Of a stretch of DNA of 64,000 nucleotides, positions 44,717-54,400 are shown piece after piece. The position numbers and the translations under genes are program-made. This stretch comes from C-114 sp963719285. GTDB taxonomy: Bacteria > Chloroflexota > Limnocylindria > Limnocylindrales > CSP1-4. The notes beneath the pieces were generated by a model that saw nothing but the letters and a program-made list of their open reading frames with translations, did not search any database and had not been told where the DNA came from. The stretch covers positions 1,240,001 through 1,304,000 of the forward strand of contig CAVRBO010000001.1 in assembly GCA_963719285.1 (NCBI GenBank), in the 5' to 3' direction. How positions within the stretch are numbered: position 1 is the first letter of the stretch; the number at the start of each line of letters is the position of its first letter.

Positions 44717-46150
44717 ATGCGGACTGACGCGCTGGACCGACCATCTTCCGGCGTTCGGGTAGACTCGCAGCGGGCCGCGCCGCTCGATGCAGGACGCTTC
44801 GTCGCAGCCTCGACGCCAGACGCGCCGCCCGAGCCGCATCTCCGATCGGAGCCCGACCGCTTGTCCTTCGACCAACTCGGCCTGTCGGCCGACCTCCTCC
44901 GCGCCGTCGCGGAAGAGGGCTACACGATCCCGACACCCATCCAACTACAAGCCGTTCCACTGATCCTCGAGGGGCGCGACCTCCTCGCGGCGGCCCAGAC
45001 CGGCACCGGCAAGACCGCGGCATTCGTGCTTCCGATCTTCGAGCGGCTTCGCTTCCATGCGAACTCGAGCTTCAGCCCGGCCCGGCATCCGGTCCGTGTA
45101 CTCGTGCTGACGCCGACTCGCGAGCTGTGCATGCAGGTCGAGCAGATGGCCACCGACTACGGCCGGTATGTGCCGCTCCGCGTCGCCAGCGTGTACGGCG
45201 GGGTCCCGATCGAACCGCAGCTCAAGGAGCTCCGGGCAGGCGTCGAATTCCTCGTGGCGACCCCGGGCCGGTTGCTGGACCACGTCGGCCAGCGGACGGT
45301 GAACCTCGGCCAGGTCGAGATCCTCGTCCTCGACGAGGCGGACCGGATGCTCGACATGGGCTTCATCCCGGACATCCGGAAGATCATCGCCCTGCTCCCG
45401 ACGAAGCGGCAGAACCTGCTGTTCTCGGCGACGTTCAACGACGAGGTCCGGTCGCTCGCGAACACGTTCATGAGCCATCCGGCCACGGTCGAGGTCGCGC
45501 CGCGCAACACGACCGTCGACGCGATCCGCCAGATCGTGTATCCGGTCGATCGCGACCGCAAGGAAGCGCTCCTCGCCCATCTCATCCGGCGCGACGACCT
45601 GCGCCAGGTGCTCGTCTTCACCCGGACCAAGATCGCCGCGAGCCGGCTCGCCGCCCGCCTGGACCGGGAGGGCATCGAGGCCGTCGCCATCCACAGCGAC
45701 CGGACCCAGCCCGAGCGTACCCGCGCTCTCGAGGCATTCAAGAACGGGGAGCTCCGGGTCCTTGTCGCGACGGACGTCGCCGCCCGGGGCCTCGACATCG
45801 AGGACCTGCCCCACGTCGTGAACTTCGAGCTGCCGCCCCATCCCCAGGACTACATCCACCGGATCGGCCGGACCGGCCGGGCCGGTGCCAGCGGCGAGGC
45901 GATCTCGCTCGTGTCGCTCGACGAGGCCGAGTATCTCCGAGGCATCCAGCGGCTCATGCGCAAGGCCATCCCATGGCAGGTCGAGGAGGGGTTCGTTCCC
46001 CATCGCGACCGCGAGGATCCGCCCGAACCCGCCCGACCGTCACGCGGCGGCAGCGCCGGCGGGAGCAGGGGCGGGGCCCGTCGAGGCGGGAGCGGTGGGA
46101 GCGGCGACGGTTCGCATCGAGCGCCCCGGCGGGCTGCGGCGAGCGGCTGA
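44717..46150 (+). CDS. DEAD-box ATP-dependent RNA helicase (RhlE-like)
   Basis: 477 residues. Q motif FDQLGLSADLLRAV, motif I AQTGTGKT, Ia PTRELCMQ, II DEADRMLDMGF, III SAT, V ATDVAARGLD, VI HRIGRTGRAG. The basic Gly/Arg/Ser-rich tail (about 435-477) is typical of RhlE-type helicases for RNA binding. The ATG start is poorly supported; a TAGACT box at 44760-44765 and CGGAGCC before TTG 44861 suggest the true start may be TTG 44861, which begins directly at SFDQLGL. Confidence 0.92.
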   Translation: MRTDALDRPSSGVRVDSQRAAPLDAGRFVAASTPDAPPEPHLRSEPDRLSFDQLGLSADLLRAVAEEGYTIPTPIQLQAVPLILEGRDLLAAAQTGTGKTAAFVLPIFERLRFHANSSFSPARHPVRVLVLTPTRELCMQVEQMATDYGRYVPLRVASVYGGVPIEPQLKELRAGVEFLVATPGRLLDHVGQRTVNLGQVEILVLDEADRMLDMGFIPDIRKIIALLPTKRQNLLFSATFNDEVRSLANTFMSHPATVEVAPRNTTVDAIRQIVYPVDRDRKEALLAHLIRRDDLRQVLVFTRTKIAASRLAARLDREGIEAVAIHSDRTQPERTRALEAFKNGELRVLVATDVAARGLDIEDLPHVVNFELPPHPQDYIHRIGRTGRAGASGEAISLVSLDEAEYLRGIQRLMRKAIPWQVEEGFVPHRDREDPPEPARPSRGGSAGGSRGGARRGGSGGSGDGSHRAPRRAAASG

Positions 46151-46198
46151 CGACCGCGCTCGGCGGCGGGCTGCGGCGAGCGGCTGACGACCGCACTC
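46128..46198. repeat. 34-bp direct repeat across the helicase stop
   Basis: Two copies of a GGCGGGCTGCGGCGAGCGGC-initial sequence (46128-46161 and 46165-46198, period 37). The first contains the helicase stop TGA; the second contains a second TGA and reaches the GNAT stop. Confidence 0.8.
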
Positions 46199-46799
46199 AG
46201 CGCCGGGCGGCTCGCCACATCGTCGTGACCACCGACCCGGGCTCGTAGCCCTCGAAACCGCCCGTGACCTCGAAGCCGACGCCCTCGTAACGGGCGTTGT
46301 TGGCCGGATCGGTCGACTCGAGGTAGGCCGGCATCCCTTCGGCGTCGACGAGCGCCAGCGTGTCGGCGAGCAGGCGCATGCCGTGGCCGTGGCCACGGTG
46401 GTCGGGATGCGTGCCCAGCAGGCTGAGGTAGTAGTGCGGCTCCGACGGTTCGGCGGCCTCGAAACGTTCGTGCACGCCGGCGACTCGCTCGTATCCCTCG
46501 CCGAGGAGGCCCTTGAGGAACGCGAGGTATGCCCGCATCTCGGCCACATCGAAGGTCGCGCCGCCGGGCGGGATCCAGACCGCGGCCGCCTCGCCGCCCG
46601 CCGACAACCAGGTCCAGCCGAGGCGCATCGCCGCTTCGATCTCCAACCGCCAGATGGCCCGCGGCGACGCGCCGTCGGCCGTTGGCGGGTAGGCCGGTCC
46701 CCAGACCGGGTCGTCCGCGAACGAGCGGGTGATGATCTCGGTGACAGTCTCGAGTTCGACCGTGCCGGCGATCCGGGGTTCGCGCAGGGTGTCGGTCAT
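46197..46799 (-). CDS. GNAT-family N-acetyltransferase
   Basis: 200 residues. Core acetyl-CoA loop LGTHPDHRGHGHGMRLL (R/Q-x-x-G-x-G) near 132-148, preceded by strand HYYLSLL and followed by YLESTDPANNARYEGVGF. The N-terminal region AIWRLEIEAAMRLGWTW matches the Rv-type acetyltransferase group. Acetylates a small amine or antibiotic; target unknown. Convergent with the helicase with only 46 bp between stops. Confidence 0.9.
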   Translation of the reverse strand: MTDTLREPRIAGTVELETVTEIITRSFADDPVWGPAYPPTADGASPRAIWRLEIEAAMRLGWTWLSAGGEAAAVWIPPGGATFDVAEMRAYLAFLKGLLGEGYERVAGVHERFEAAEPSEPHYYLSLLGTHPDHRGHGHGMRLLADTLALVDAEGMPAYLESTDPANNARYEGVGFEVTGGFEGYEPGSVVTTMWRAARR

Positions 46800-47238
46800 C
46801 GTCGTCCGACGATGGCATCGGCCCGGAGACCGGTCAAGGGGGCGTCTCGGCGCGCCGGGCCCCCTGCCCCGGCCCGGCCCGGCCCCGGCCCCCGACGGCC
46901 GCGAGGGCCCAGGCGCACGTTCGGGACGGCCGGCCCCTGGCCCCCGATGTCGTAGGCAGGGTCCGATGTCCGGCCCTGGCACGCAGGGTGCGCCGACGGC
47001 CCGTTCCCGAGTACCTGCGCGGCCCGCTCGGCCCGTTCCGCGGACCCTGCTGAGCACGGATCACGCTCGGATCGACCGATCGTCGCCTCCGAGCGCCCGA
47101 CCTCCCGCGTCATGCGTTCCCCGGGCGCACGTTGGAGCCTGAACAGGGCCGAAACACCGGACACCGTTCCCTGGAACGCCATTCGAGCGTCCGGGGAGCC
47201 TTGGCCGCGCGCCGGGGAGGACCATCCCGCGGACCCTC
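46800..47238. other. long intergenic region
   Basis: 439 bp of GC-rich sequence between divergent GNAT and ArsR genes. There are dispersed GGCCCGGCCC-type runs near 46870-46890 but no credible ORF, RNA or repeat family. Confidence 0.4.
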
Positions 47239-47289
47239 TTGACAACCGGCGATTCATCGCCCACTCTACGTTCACCATCTTGTGAACGT
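47239..47289 (+). promoter_or_regulatory. promoter and 22-bp operator of arsR-MFS operon
   Basis: TTGACA at 47239-47244 with a weak -10 (CACTCT at 17-bp spacing, 47262-47267). A perfect inverted repeat ACGTTCAC-6-GTGAACGT (47268-47289) follows, placed at the expected transcription start. It is a likely operator for the downstream winged-helix regulator. Confidence 0.6.
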
Positions 47290-47321
47290 CGAGTAGTCGT
47301 ACAACGTCAGGGAGACACGGA

Positions 47322-48008
47322 ATGACCCCTCCCGCCGAACCCTTCGTCCCCGCCGCCCGCTACGACATCACGAAGCTCGAGACCGTGCGCGTGCTCGCCG
47401 ATCCGCTCCGCCTGCGGCTCATCGAGGCGATGGCGACGCAGCTCGACCACGCCTGGTCGGTCAAGGAGCTCGCCAAGGCGCTCGGTGAGCCGCCGACCAA
47501 GCTCTACTACCACGTGAACATGCTCGAGGATCACGGTCTCCTCATCGTGACCGGCAGCCAGCTCGTTTCGGGCATCCTCGAGAAGCGCTATCAGCTCGTC
47601 GCCGCGAGCATCGGCGTCGACCGGTCGATCATCACCACGGGGGAGCCGGATGTCAGCGAGGCGCTCCACGGGATCCTCGCGACCGTCCTCTCGACCGCGG
47701 AGGAGGACATCAGGGCCGCGATCCGTGCCGGCGTCGCCACCCTGCACGCAGGTGACGAGGGCGAGCGGGAGCGGATCGTCCTCTCAAAGAGCGTCGCCGG
47801 GATGGGTGCGGAGCGAGCCGCGGCGTTCCGGGAACGTCTTCAGGCCCTCATCGCCGAGTTCGACACGCCGCCGGAAGACGCCGACCCACAAAGGAAGGAC
47901 CGCTCGCCCTATGGCCTTGTCGTCGCCTTCTACCCGATGGCCCAGACCCCCTCCCCCACGACCCGCCGACCACGCGGCCGGCGGACCAGCCAGGAGCCGT
48001 CCCGATGA
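47322..48008 (+). CDS. ArsR-family winged-helix transcription regulator
   Basis: 228 residues. Winged helix at about 15-95: VRVLADPLRLRLIEAM, HTH WSVKELAKALGEPPTKLYYHVNMLEDHGLL, wing VTGSQLVSGILEKRYQL. The rest is a helical ligand or dimer domain followed by a low-complexity Pro/Arg tail. No metal Cys motif is seen, so it is not a metal sensor of the classic type. It overlaps the MFS gene (ATGA), and the palindrome at 47268 is a probable autoregulatory site. Likely a drug-responsive repressor. Confidence 0.9.
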   Translation: MTPPAEPFVPAARYDITKLETVRVLADPLRLRLIEAMATQLDHAWSVKELAKALGEPPTKLYYHVNMLEDHGLLIVTGSQLVSGILEKRYQLVAASIGVDRSIITTGEPDVSEALHGILATVLSTAEEDIRAAIRAGVATLHAGDEGERERIVLSKSVAGMGAERAAAFRERLQALIAEFDTPPEDADPQRKDRSPYGLVVAFYPMAQTPSPTTRRPRGRRTSQEPSR

Positions 48009-49306
48009 CCGACCAGCCCGCCCCGCTCGGCGCCCGCGCCGTCCTGGGCATCCCCGACTACCGCCGCCTGTGGGCGGCCCAGGGCATCTCCGACATCGGC
48101 GACGCCCTCACGAACCTCACCCTGCTCATCGTCGTCACCCGGATCACCGGTTCGACCGCCGCCCTCGCCGCGATGGCGATCGCGCTCGCGGTCCCGGCCA
48201 TCGTCATCGGACCCATCGCCGGCGTGTTCGTCGATCGCTGGGACCGGCGGCGGGTCATGCTCGCCTCGGACCTCATCCGGGCCGGCCTGGTCCTCGGCTT
48301 CGTCTTCGTCGCCTCGACCGATCGGCTCTGGCTCATGTACGCGATCGCGGTCGCCCATGCGACGGTCGGCACGTTCTTCACGCCATCCCGGATGGCGATG
48401 ATCCCGCGCGTCGTGCCGCGCGAGGGCCTCATGGCCGCGAACTCGCTCAACCAGATGACCCGCATCATCGCGAGCGTCGTCGGCTCCGCCCTGGCCGGGA
48501 TCATCGTCGGACTGGCCGACGTGTTCTGGCCGGCGTTCACGATCGACGCGCTGAGCTTCCTGCTCTCGTTCGCGCTCGTCCTCAGCGTACGCACGAGCGG
48601 ACGGGTCGAGGCCGCGACCCACGACGAGCCGGCCGGCGGTGGCGTGTTCTCGTCGCTCAAGGTCGGCCTCGCGATCGTGGGCCGGTCACCGGTCCTGCTC
48701 GGGACGATGATCGCGGCAGGCGTGACGATGCTCGGCCTGGGCGCCGTCAACGTCCTGTTCGTGCCCCTCATGATCCGCGACCTCCAGGTCCCGGCGACCT
48801 GGCTGGGCGCCGTGGATGGCGCCCAGACCCTGTCGATGGTCCTGGCCGCGGGGCTCGTCACGACGATCGCGACCCGCCTCCGGCCGACGATGATCGTGGT
48901 CGTGGGGCTGGCCGGCATCGCCGTGTTCATCGGGCTCGTGGCCGGCGTCACGAGCGTGTGGCAGGTGGTGGCGCTCCTCTTCGCCGTCGGCTGGTTCATC
49001 ACGCCGCTCGAGGCGTCGATCGGCACGATCGTCCAGACCGCCACCCGCGACCGCGAGCGCGGCCGCGTCGCCGCGACCCTCCACTCGGTGATGGCCGCCG
49101 CGAGCGTCCTGTCGATGGCCCTCGCGGGGGTGTTCGGCGACCTGCTCACGATCCGGACCGTGTTCATCCTGGCCGGCGTGGTCGTGGGGATCGCCGCCCT
49201 CGTCGCGTGGCTCATGTTCCGGGGTGTCGACGTGGCGGCCATGACCGCGGACGAGCCGGCGGCCGAAGCGGTCGTGGCGTCGCCGTCGATCGAAACGGCC
49301 GCCTGA
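48005..49306 (+). CDS. MFS transporter paired with ArsR regulator
   Basis: 433 residues, twelve predicted helices. IPDYRRLWAAQGISDIGDAL at the start and GVFVDRWDRRRVMLASDLIRA (motif A) place it in the same enterobactin-exporter-like MFS group as the 22448-23707 gene. TPSRMAMIPRVVPREGLMAAN is characteristic. Export of a drug or metabolite under ArsR control is inferred. A hairpin terminator follows at 49426. Confidence 0.92.
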   Translation: MTDQPAPLGARAVLGIPDYRRLWAAQGISDIGDALTNLTLLIVVTRITGSTAALAAMAIALAVPAIVIGPIAGVFVDRWDRRRVMLASDLIRAGLVLGFVFVASTDRLWLMYAIAVAHATVGTFFTPSRMAMIPRVVPREGLMAANSLNQMTRIIASVVGSALAGIIVGLADVFWPAFTIDALSFLLSFALVLSVRTSGRVEAATHDEPAGGGVFSSLKVGLAIVGRSPVLLGTMIAAGVTMLGLGAVNVLFVPLMIRDLQVPATWLGAVDGAQTLSMVLAAGLVTTIATRLRPTMIVVVGLAGIAVFIGLVAGVTSVWQVVALLFAVGWFITPLEASIGTIVQTATRDRERGRVAATLHSVMAAASVLSMALAGVFGDLLTIRTVFILAGVVVGIAALVAWLMFRGVDVAAMTADEPAAEAVVASPSIETAA

Positions 49307-49425
49307 CCGATCTTTCCCACGCGGCGCGGGGTCTCCTCGCTGAGCTCGAGCGCGAACCGGACGACGGGCAAGGCCTCCCCGCCGAGCCGGATCCAGGCCG
49401 GACCCGAGACCCCGGCAGATGCACG

Positions 49426-49452
49426 AACGCCCCGGCGGTCAGCCGGGGCGTT
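49426..49452. terminator. bidirectional hairpin terminator
   Basis: AACGCCCCGGC, 5-base loop, GCCGGGGCGTT: a perfect 11-bp stem between the convergent MFS gene and the 59-residue gene. There is little T-tract on either side. Confidence 0.65.
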
Positions 49453-49482
49453 GCGTACGTTGAGGGGGAGAGCGGCCGCGGG

Positions 49483-49662
49483 TCAGACGGCCTGCCGGAA
49501 GGCGATCAGCGGACGAAGCGCCCGGAGGCGCAGATCGATCCGTCGGCCGCTCGCCTTGCGCTCCCGTCGATTGATCCGGGCCACGAGGCGTGCGCGCTCT
49601 GCGTCGCGCAGCTTCTCGTTCTGGTAGATCTTGGCGATCTGGTAACTCTCGAGCCGAAGCAC
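49483..49662 (-). CDS. 59-residue basic protein of unknown function
   Basis: GTG 49662 is preceded by AAAGGAGG at ideal distance. The frame gives 59 residues starting VLRLESYQIAKIYQNEKLRD, very basic (many Arg) and helical. The ribosome site is one of the strongest in the window and the gene ends before a hairpin, so it is very likely real even though it is below common length cutoffs. Function unknown; it may bind nucleic acid or membrane lipids. Confidence 0.72.
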   Translation of the reverse strand: MLRLESYQIAKIYQNEKLRDAERARLVARINRRERKASGRRIDLRLRALRPLIAFRQAV

Positions 49663-49999
49663 CGTCTGTTCCTCCTTTCGTCGTTCGCCCCAGTGGGGGC
49701 AGGTCGAACGATGGCGGACCGAGCCCGGGAACTGACCCGGCGTCGGTCGTGACCGTGGCTGGCCGAAGGTCCACGAACGCGGGTCGTCATCCGTCCATGC
49801 CGGGAGCGATCGCGCCGCGGTCCGTGCCCGCGTCCCGTGCCCGCGTCCCGTGCCCGCGTCCCGTGCCCGAATGTCACGACGCCCCCCGGGGCGCTTCCGA
49901 CCATCGATGACCGGTGCATGGACGCCCTGAGCGCTGCCGGTCGGCCCAGGACGAGGGAGGAGTCGGCACCCGCCGCGTCGGCGCGCGCGGGAGCGTCGA
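49663..49999. other. intergenic region with 13-bp tandem repeat
   Basis: TCCCGTGCCCGCG repeats about 3.8 times at 49820-49869. The rest shows no ORF. It must contain the promoter of the 59-residue gene. Confidence 0.5.
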
Positions 50000-50668
50000 T
50001 CAGGCCGTCGGTTCGGCCAGCTTGTGCTCGACCGCCCAGAGCGCGGCCTGCGTGCGCGACGCGAGCCCGAGCTTGCCCAGGATGTTCGAGACGTAGGTCC
50101 GTGCGGTGCGCTCGGTGATGAACAGGGCCGCGCCGATGTCCTTGTTGCTCATCCCCTGGCCGAGCAGGCGGATGACGTCGCGCTCGCGATCCGTGAGCGG
50201 CTCGACCGGGTCGGGCTCGGTCTTGCGGGTGCGCATCCGCTGGGCGAGGAGGCGGGCCACGGCGGCGTCGAGGTGGACCTCGCCGGCGAACGCGGCACGG
50301 ACGGCGGCCGCGACCTCCTCGGCCTCGGCGTCCTTGAGGAGATAGCCCGACGCGCCGGCCTCGAGGGCCGCGGTGACCTTCTCTTCCTCGATGAACGAGG
50401 TGACCGCCACGATCTCCGTCTCGGGCATCTCGCTCTTGATCCGGGCGATGGCGGTGAGGCCGTCCATGTTCGGCATCATCAGGTCCATCAGCACGACGTC
50501 GGGCCTGAGCCTGCGGGCGAGGGCCACGCCCTCGGAACCATCGCCGGCCTCGCCGACGACCTCGATGTCGTCCTGGAGATCGAAGAACGTGCGGAGCCCC
50601 ATCCGCACGACCGCGTGGTCGTCGACGAGCAGGACCCGGATCGGCGTGGGATCGGTCGATTCGCTCAC
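50000..50668 (-). CDS. NarL/LuxR-family response regulator
   Basis: 222 residues from GTG 50668 with GAGGG upstream. Receiver domain 10-130 with VDDH (acidic pair), VVLMDLMMPNMDG (phosphorylated Asp62), VAVTS (Thr) and YLLKDA (Lys). HTH LuxR 155-215 (LTDRERDVIRLLGQGMSNKD). It is presumably phosphorylated by the adjacent multi-GAF histidine kinase, which has the matching HisKA_3 type. It appears to be the output of the signalling locus. Confidence 0.94.
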   Translation of the reverse strand: MSESTDPTPIRVLLVDDHAVVRMGLRTFFDLQDDIEVVGEAGDGSEGVALARRLRPDVVLMDLMMPNMDGLTAIARIKSEMPETEIVAVTSFIEEEKVTAALEAGASGYLLKDAEAEEVAAAVRAAFAGEVHLDAAVARLLAQRMRTRKTEPDPVEPLTDRERDVIRLLGQGMSNKDIGAALFITERTARTYVSNILGKLGLASRTQAALWAVEHKLAEPTA

Positions 50669-50733
50669 TGCACCCTCGTCCAGCGTCGCGGCCCCCGTAG
50701 CGCGGCCGAGTCTAGCATCGGGGGCGGGCACGG

Positions 50734-51282
50734 TCACAGGGTTCCGCCCGATCCGTCGGCCGGCGCGGCGAACCGAACGTGGGCGAGGTGGCCCTGGACG
50801 TCGTCGCCGATCTGCTGACCGGCTGCGGCCAGGACGGCTTCCTGGAAGACCGTCGGGTCGGCGCAGCGGTCGACGCAAGCGTCCGCGCCGGCCGCGAGGG
50901 CGAGCGGGGCGAGGTCGTCATCCCGGCAGGTCGCGACGACACGGACGATCCGGCGGCCTGCGCCACCCGTCCGGAGCGTACGGATGAATGCCAGGCCCGC
51001 ATCGAGGTCGGGCAGATAGGGGTCGATGACGACGACGTCCGGGTCGAGCCGCGCGATCGCCTCGAGGGTCTCGTCCGCCCGGCTGGTGGTGCCGACGACC
51101 TCCACGCCGTCCGCGAGGCCGATGAGGTCGGCCAGGCTGTCGCGGACGCGGTGGTCGCCATCGACGACGAGGATCCGCTGGATCGCGGAGGAGCGGATCG
51201 CATCGCTGCGGCCGACCGGTCCCGGTGCACCGGCGGTGGGACGCCGTTGCGAGGTCTGGTGGGTCGGGGGCCGATCGGTCAT
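50734..51282 (-). CDS. stand-alone receiver-domain protein, atypical acid pocket
   Basis: 182 residues. A 32-residue Pro/Thr-rich tail precedes a receiver fold: ILVVDGDHR replaces the usual DD pair with Asp-Gly-Asp (41-43), while VVVIDPYLPD keeps a phosphorylatable Asp87. No output domain is fused. It lies between the NarL regulator and the histidine kinase, so it may be a phosphate sink or connector. Start 51282 is favoured because upstream ATGs lie in the kinase gap without ribosome sites. Confidence 0.82.
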   Translation of the reverse strand: MTDRPPTHQTSQRRPTAGAPGPVGRSDAIRSSAIQRILVVDGDHRVRDSLADLIGLADGVEVVGTTSRADETLEAIARLDPDVVVIDPYLPDLDAGLAFIRTLRTGGAGRRIVRVVATCRDDDLAPLALAAGADACVDRCADPTVFQEAVLAAAGQQIGDDVQGHLAHVRFAAPADGSGGTL

Positions 51283-51435
51283 CGCCCGAGAGTGTGGGCC
51301 GGTCCGGAGGGTCTCGATGCCGACCGCGATGGGTGACGAGACAGGACAAATGTCCATGGTCGTTGCCCGCACGCGACGATCCGGGGCGGCTGCGCGCGTC
51401 GCCCCCGCCCGGGTCGAGGCGTCCCCGACATCGGG

Positions 51436-54400
51436 TCAGTCCCCGTCGACCACGTCGACCGGGACGACGACCTCGATGGTCGTCCCCTTGCCTTTCCGCG
51501 ATTCGACCCGGAACCGGCCGCCGACCCGCTCGGCCCGGGCGCGCATCCCGGCCAGCCCGAGGTGACCGGGCGGGACGGAATCGGCATCGAACCCGGCGCC
51601 ATCGTCGATGACCGCGACCCTGACGCCATCGGCCACCCTTCCGATCTCGAGCCGGACCGCGTGCGCGGCGGCGTGCTTGACGACGTTGTGGAGTGCCTCT
51701 TGGCCGATCCGGTAGAGGCAATCCTCGATCTCGTTCGGGAGCCGCTCATCGAGCTCCGCCTCGACGACGACAGGCAGCCCGATCCGGCCCTGGACCGCCG
51801 TCGCCTGGCGCCGCAGCGCCGCGACGAGCCCGTCGACCTCCAGGCCGCCGGGCCGCAGCTCGAAGATGAGGGCTCGCATCTCGGCGAGCGCGTCACGCTG
51901 GAGGTCGCGCAGCGTCTCGAGTCGCCCGGCCGCGGCGGCCGGGTCCTTGGTGAACAGCAGCTCGATGCTCCGGGTGATGAGGGTCATGCTGAAGAGCGCC
52001 TGGGTCACCGAGTCGTGGAGTTCACGAGCCAGGTGGGCCCGTTCGTCGCGCGCGGCCAGCTCGCCGGCCTGGCGGCGCAGGTCGGCCTCCAGGCGCTCTC
52101 GCTCGCGCAGGTCGCGCACGGTGCCCTGGGCACCGGCGAACTTCCCATCGCGCTGGATCGCGACGCCGGAGACTTCGGACGGGATCGTGGACCCGTCGAG
52201 GTGGCGCAGGAGGAGGCGCACCCGGACGAGGTCGTCCTCGCCCTGGACCATCCGGCCCCAGGTCTCGGTGGCTTCGACGTGCGAGGACGGATCGACCACC
52301 CCCATGTACGACGCGCCAACGACCGCACCCGCGGGCCAGCCGAACAACGCCGTGGCTCGCTCGCTCCAGAACGTGAAGTTGCCCTCGGCGTCGGCCTGCC
52401 ACACGCCGTCCGGCGACGTCTCGACGAGGTCGCGGAAGCGCGCCTCCGATTGCCGGACCTCCGCCTCCAGGCGCGCCCGCTCGCTGGCGTCGCGGGCCGA
52501 CCCGTGCAGGCCGGTGATGACCCCGTCCACCGCACTGGCGACCGCGCGGATGTCGTACAGGATGCGCCGGCCGTCGCGATGGATGAGGTCGATCCGGGTC
52601 GAGACGGGCTGGCCGGGATGCGACATCGCCTGCGTCCAGCTGTCGACGGCATTGGGGATCGAGCCCGCATCGATGAGGGTCGTGAAGTGGTTACCGACGA
52701 CCTCGGCGGGATCCCAGCCGAGCAGGCGCTCCAGCGAGTCGCCCACGTACGTGAACCGGCCGTCCGCGTCGCACGAGAACACGATGTCGGGCGAGTTCTC
52801 GACGAGGAAGCGATAGCGCTCCTCGGACGTGCGCAGCTCGCGTTCGAGGCGGTCCCGTTCACTCATGTCGCGCACGGACCCGTTCGCGCCCGCGAATTCG
52901 TGACCGACGATCCGGCTGACCGCGATGAATTCGGCCGGGACCGGGTGGCCGTCGCGGTGGAGCAGGTTCACCCGTCCGCGGATCTCGTTGTTGCCATCCT
53001 GCAGACCATCGACCCAGTCGATCTCGGCGACCTCGCGCGAGCTCGGGTGGACGAGCCCGCCGAAGTGGCCGCCCAGGAGCTCCTCGGCCTTCCAGCCGGT
53101 CAGCCGCTCGCAGGTGTCCGAGAGAAACGTGAACCGGGCGTGCTCGTCGATGGCCCAGACCAGGTCGGGCGAGTTCTCGACGAGATGGCGGTAGCGCGAC
53201 TCCGAGTCGCGCAGCAGTCCGTCCAGGCGGGCGTTGGTGACCGCGACCGCCGCCTGGTCGCCGAGCACCTGGAGCAGACTGACGGACTCGTCGTCGACCT
53301 CGTGGACGGTCCGGAACGAGACCGCCAGCGTGCCGAGGATCTCGCCGCCCGGAGCGCGCAGGGGCACGGTCGCGAGGCCCCGCAGGCCGAGCCTCGCCGC
53401 CGTGTACTGGTCCTCGGGCTCGTGCGGGATGCGCGGGTCGACCAGGTAGTCATCCGAACGGACCGGCCGCCCCAGCGCGGCAGCCAGACCGTTGAGCCCG
53501 CCCTGGAGCGGGAACTCGAGGTCGAGCATCCAGGCCCGCGTCGCGTCGTCGACGCCGGTCGCGACGATCGGCTTGAGGTGACTGCGGTCGTCGGCCATCA
53601 GGGTGAGGTGCGCACCGTCGGACCCGATCAGCCGGCGGGCCTCCTCGACGATGAGCTGGAGCAGCTCGTCGTGGTCGCGCAGGGCCGTGATCCGGGCGGA
53701 GATCTCGCGCAGGGCGCGCTCGTGTTCGGCCAGGCGGGCCAGTTCGTGACGGGACGCGTCGAGGTCCTCGATCAGGCGGGCGTTCGCGATCGCGATGGCC
53801 GCCTGCGTCGCGAAGCCCTTGATGAGGTCGGCGTCCCGCTCGCCGAATGCGCCCGGGTCGGTCGAGTAGACCTCCAGAGCGCCGAGCGGACCACCCTCGC
53901 CGATGATCGGTGCCGCGAGCATCGACCGATAGCCGGTCGTCGCGAAGAAGCGATCCGAGTCGGGATGGGCGGGGAACTCGGCGCCCAGGTCGTCGTCGGC
54001 GATGAGGACGCGACGCTCGGCGACGGACCGGCCGGTGAGGCCCACGCCGACCGACAGGGTCAACTCGCGCATGAAGCGTTCCTCGAAGCGCCCGCTCACC
54101 CCGTAGTCGTAGGCCCAGCGCAGGAGGTTCGTGTCGTTCGGGTCGATGAGCTCGAGGATCGACCCGTCCGCGTCGAGCAGGCGAGCCGCCTCGTCCACGA
54201 CCTGCTGGAGCACGTCGGCCGGGTCGTGGATGGCGGTGATCCGGGCCGAGATCTCCCGGAGCGCGCGCTCCGCGTCCGCCCGCCGGGCGATGTCGCGGCG
54301 GGAGGCCTCCAGCTCGTCGATGAGCCTGGCGTTCGAGAGCGCGACGGCCGCCTGCTGGGCGATCGCCAGGAGGAGCTCGCCATCGGCCGGGCTGAAGGCG

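Noticed and set aside
49418..49426. Fifth copy of the palindromic element
   Set aside because: Shares only CAGATGCA by chance; no partner end or inner block nearby.
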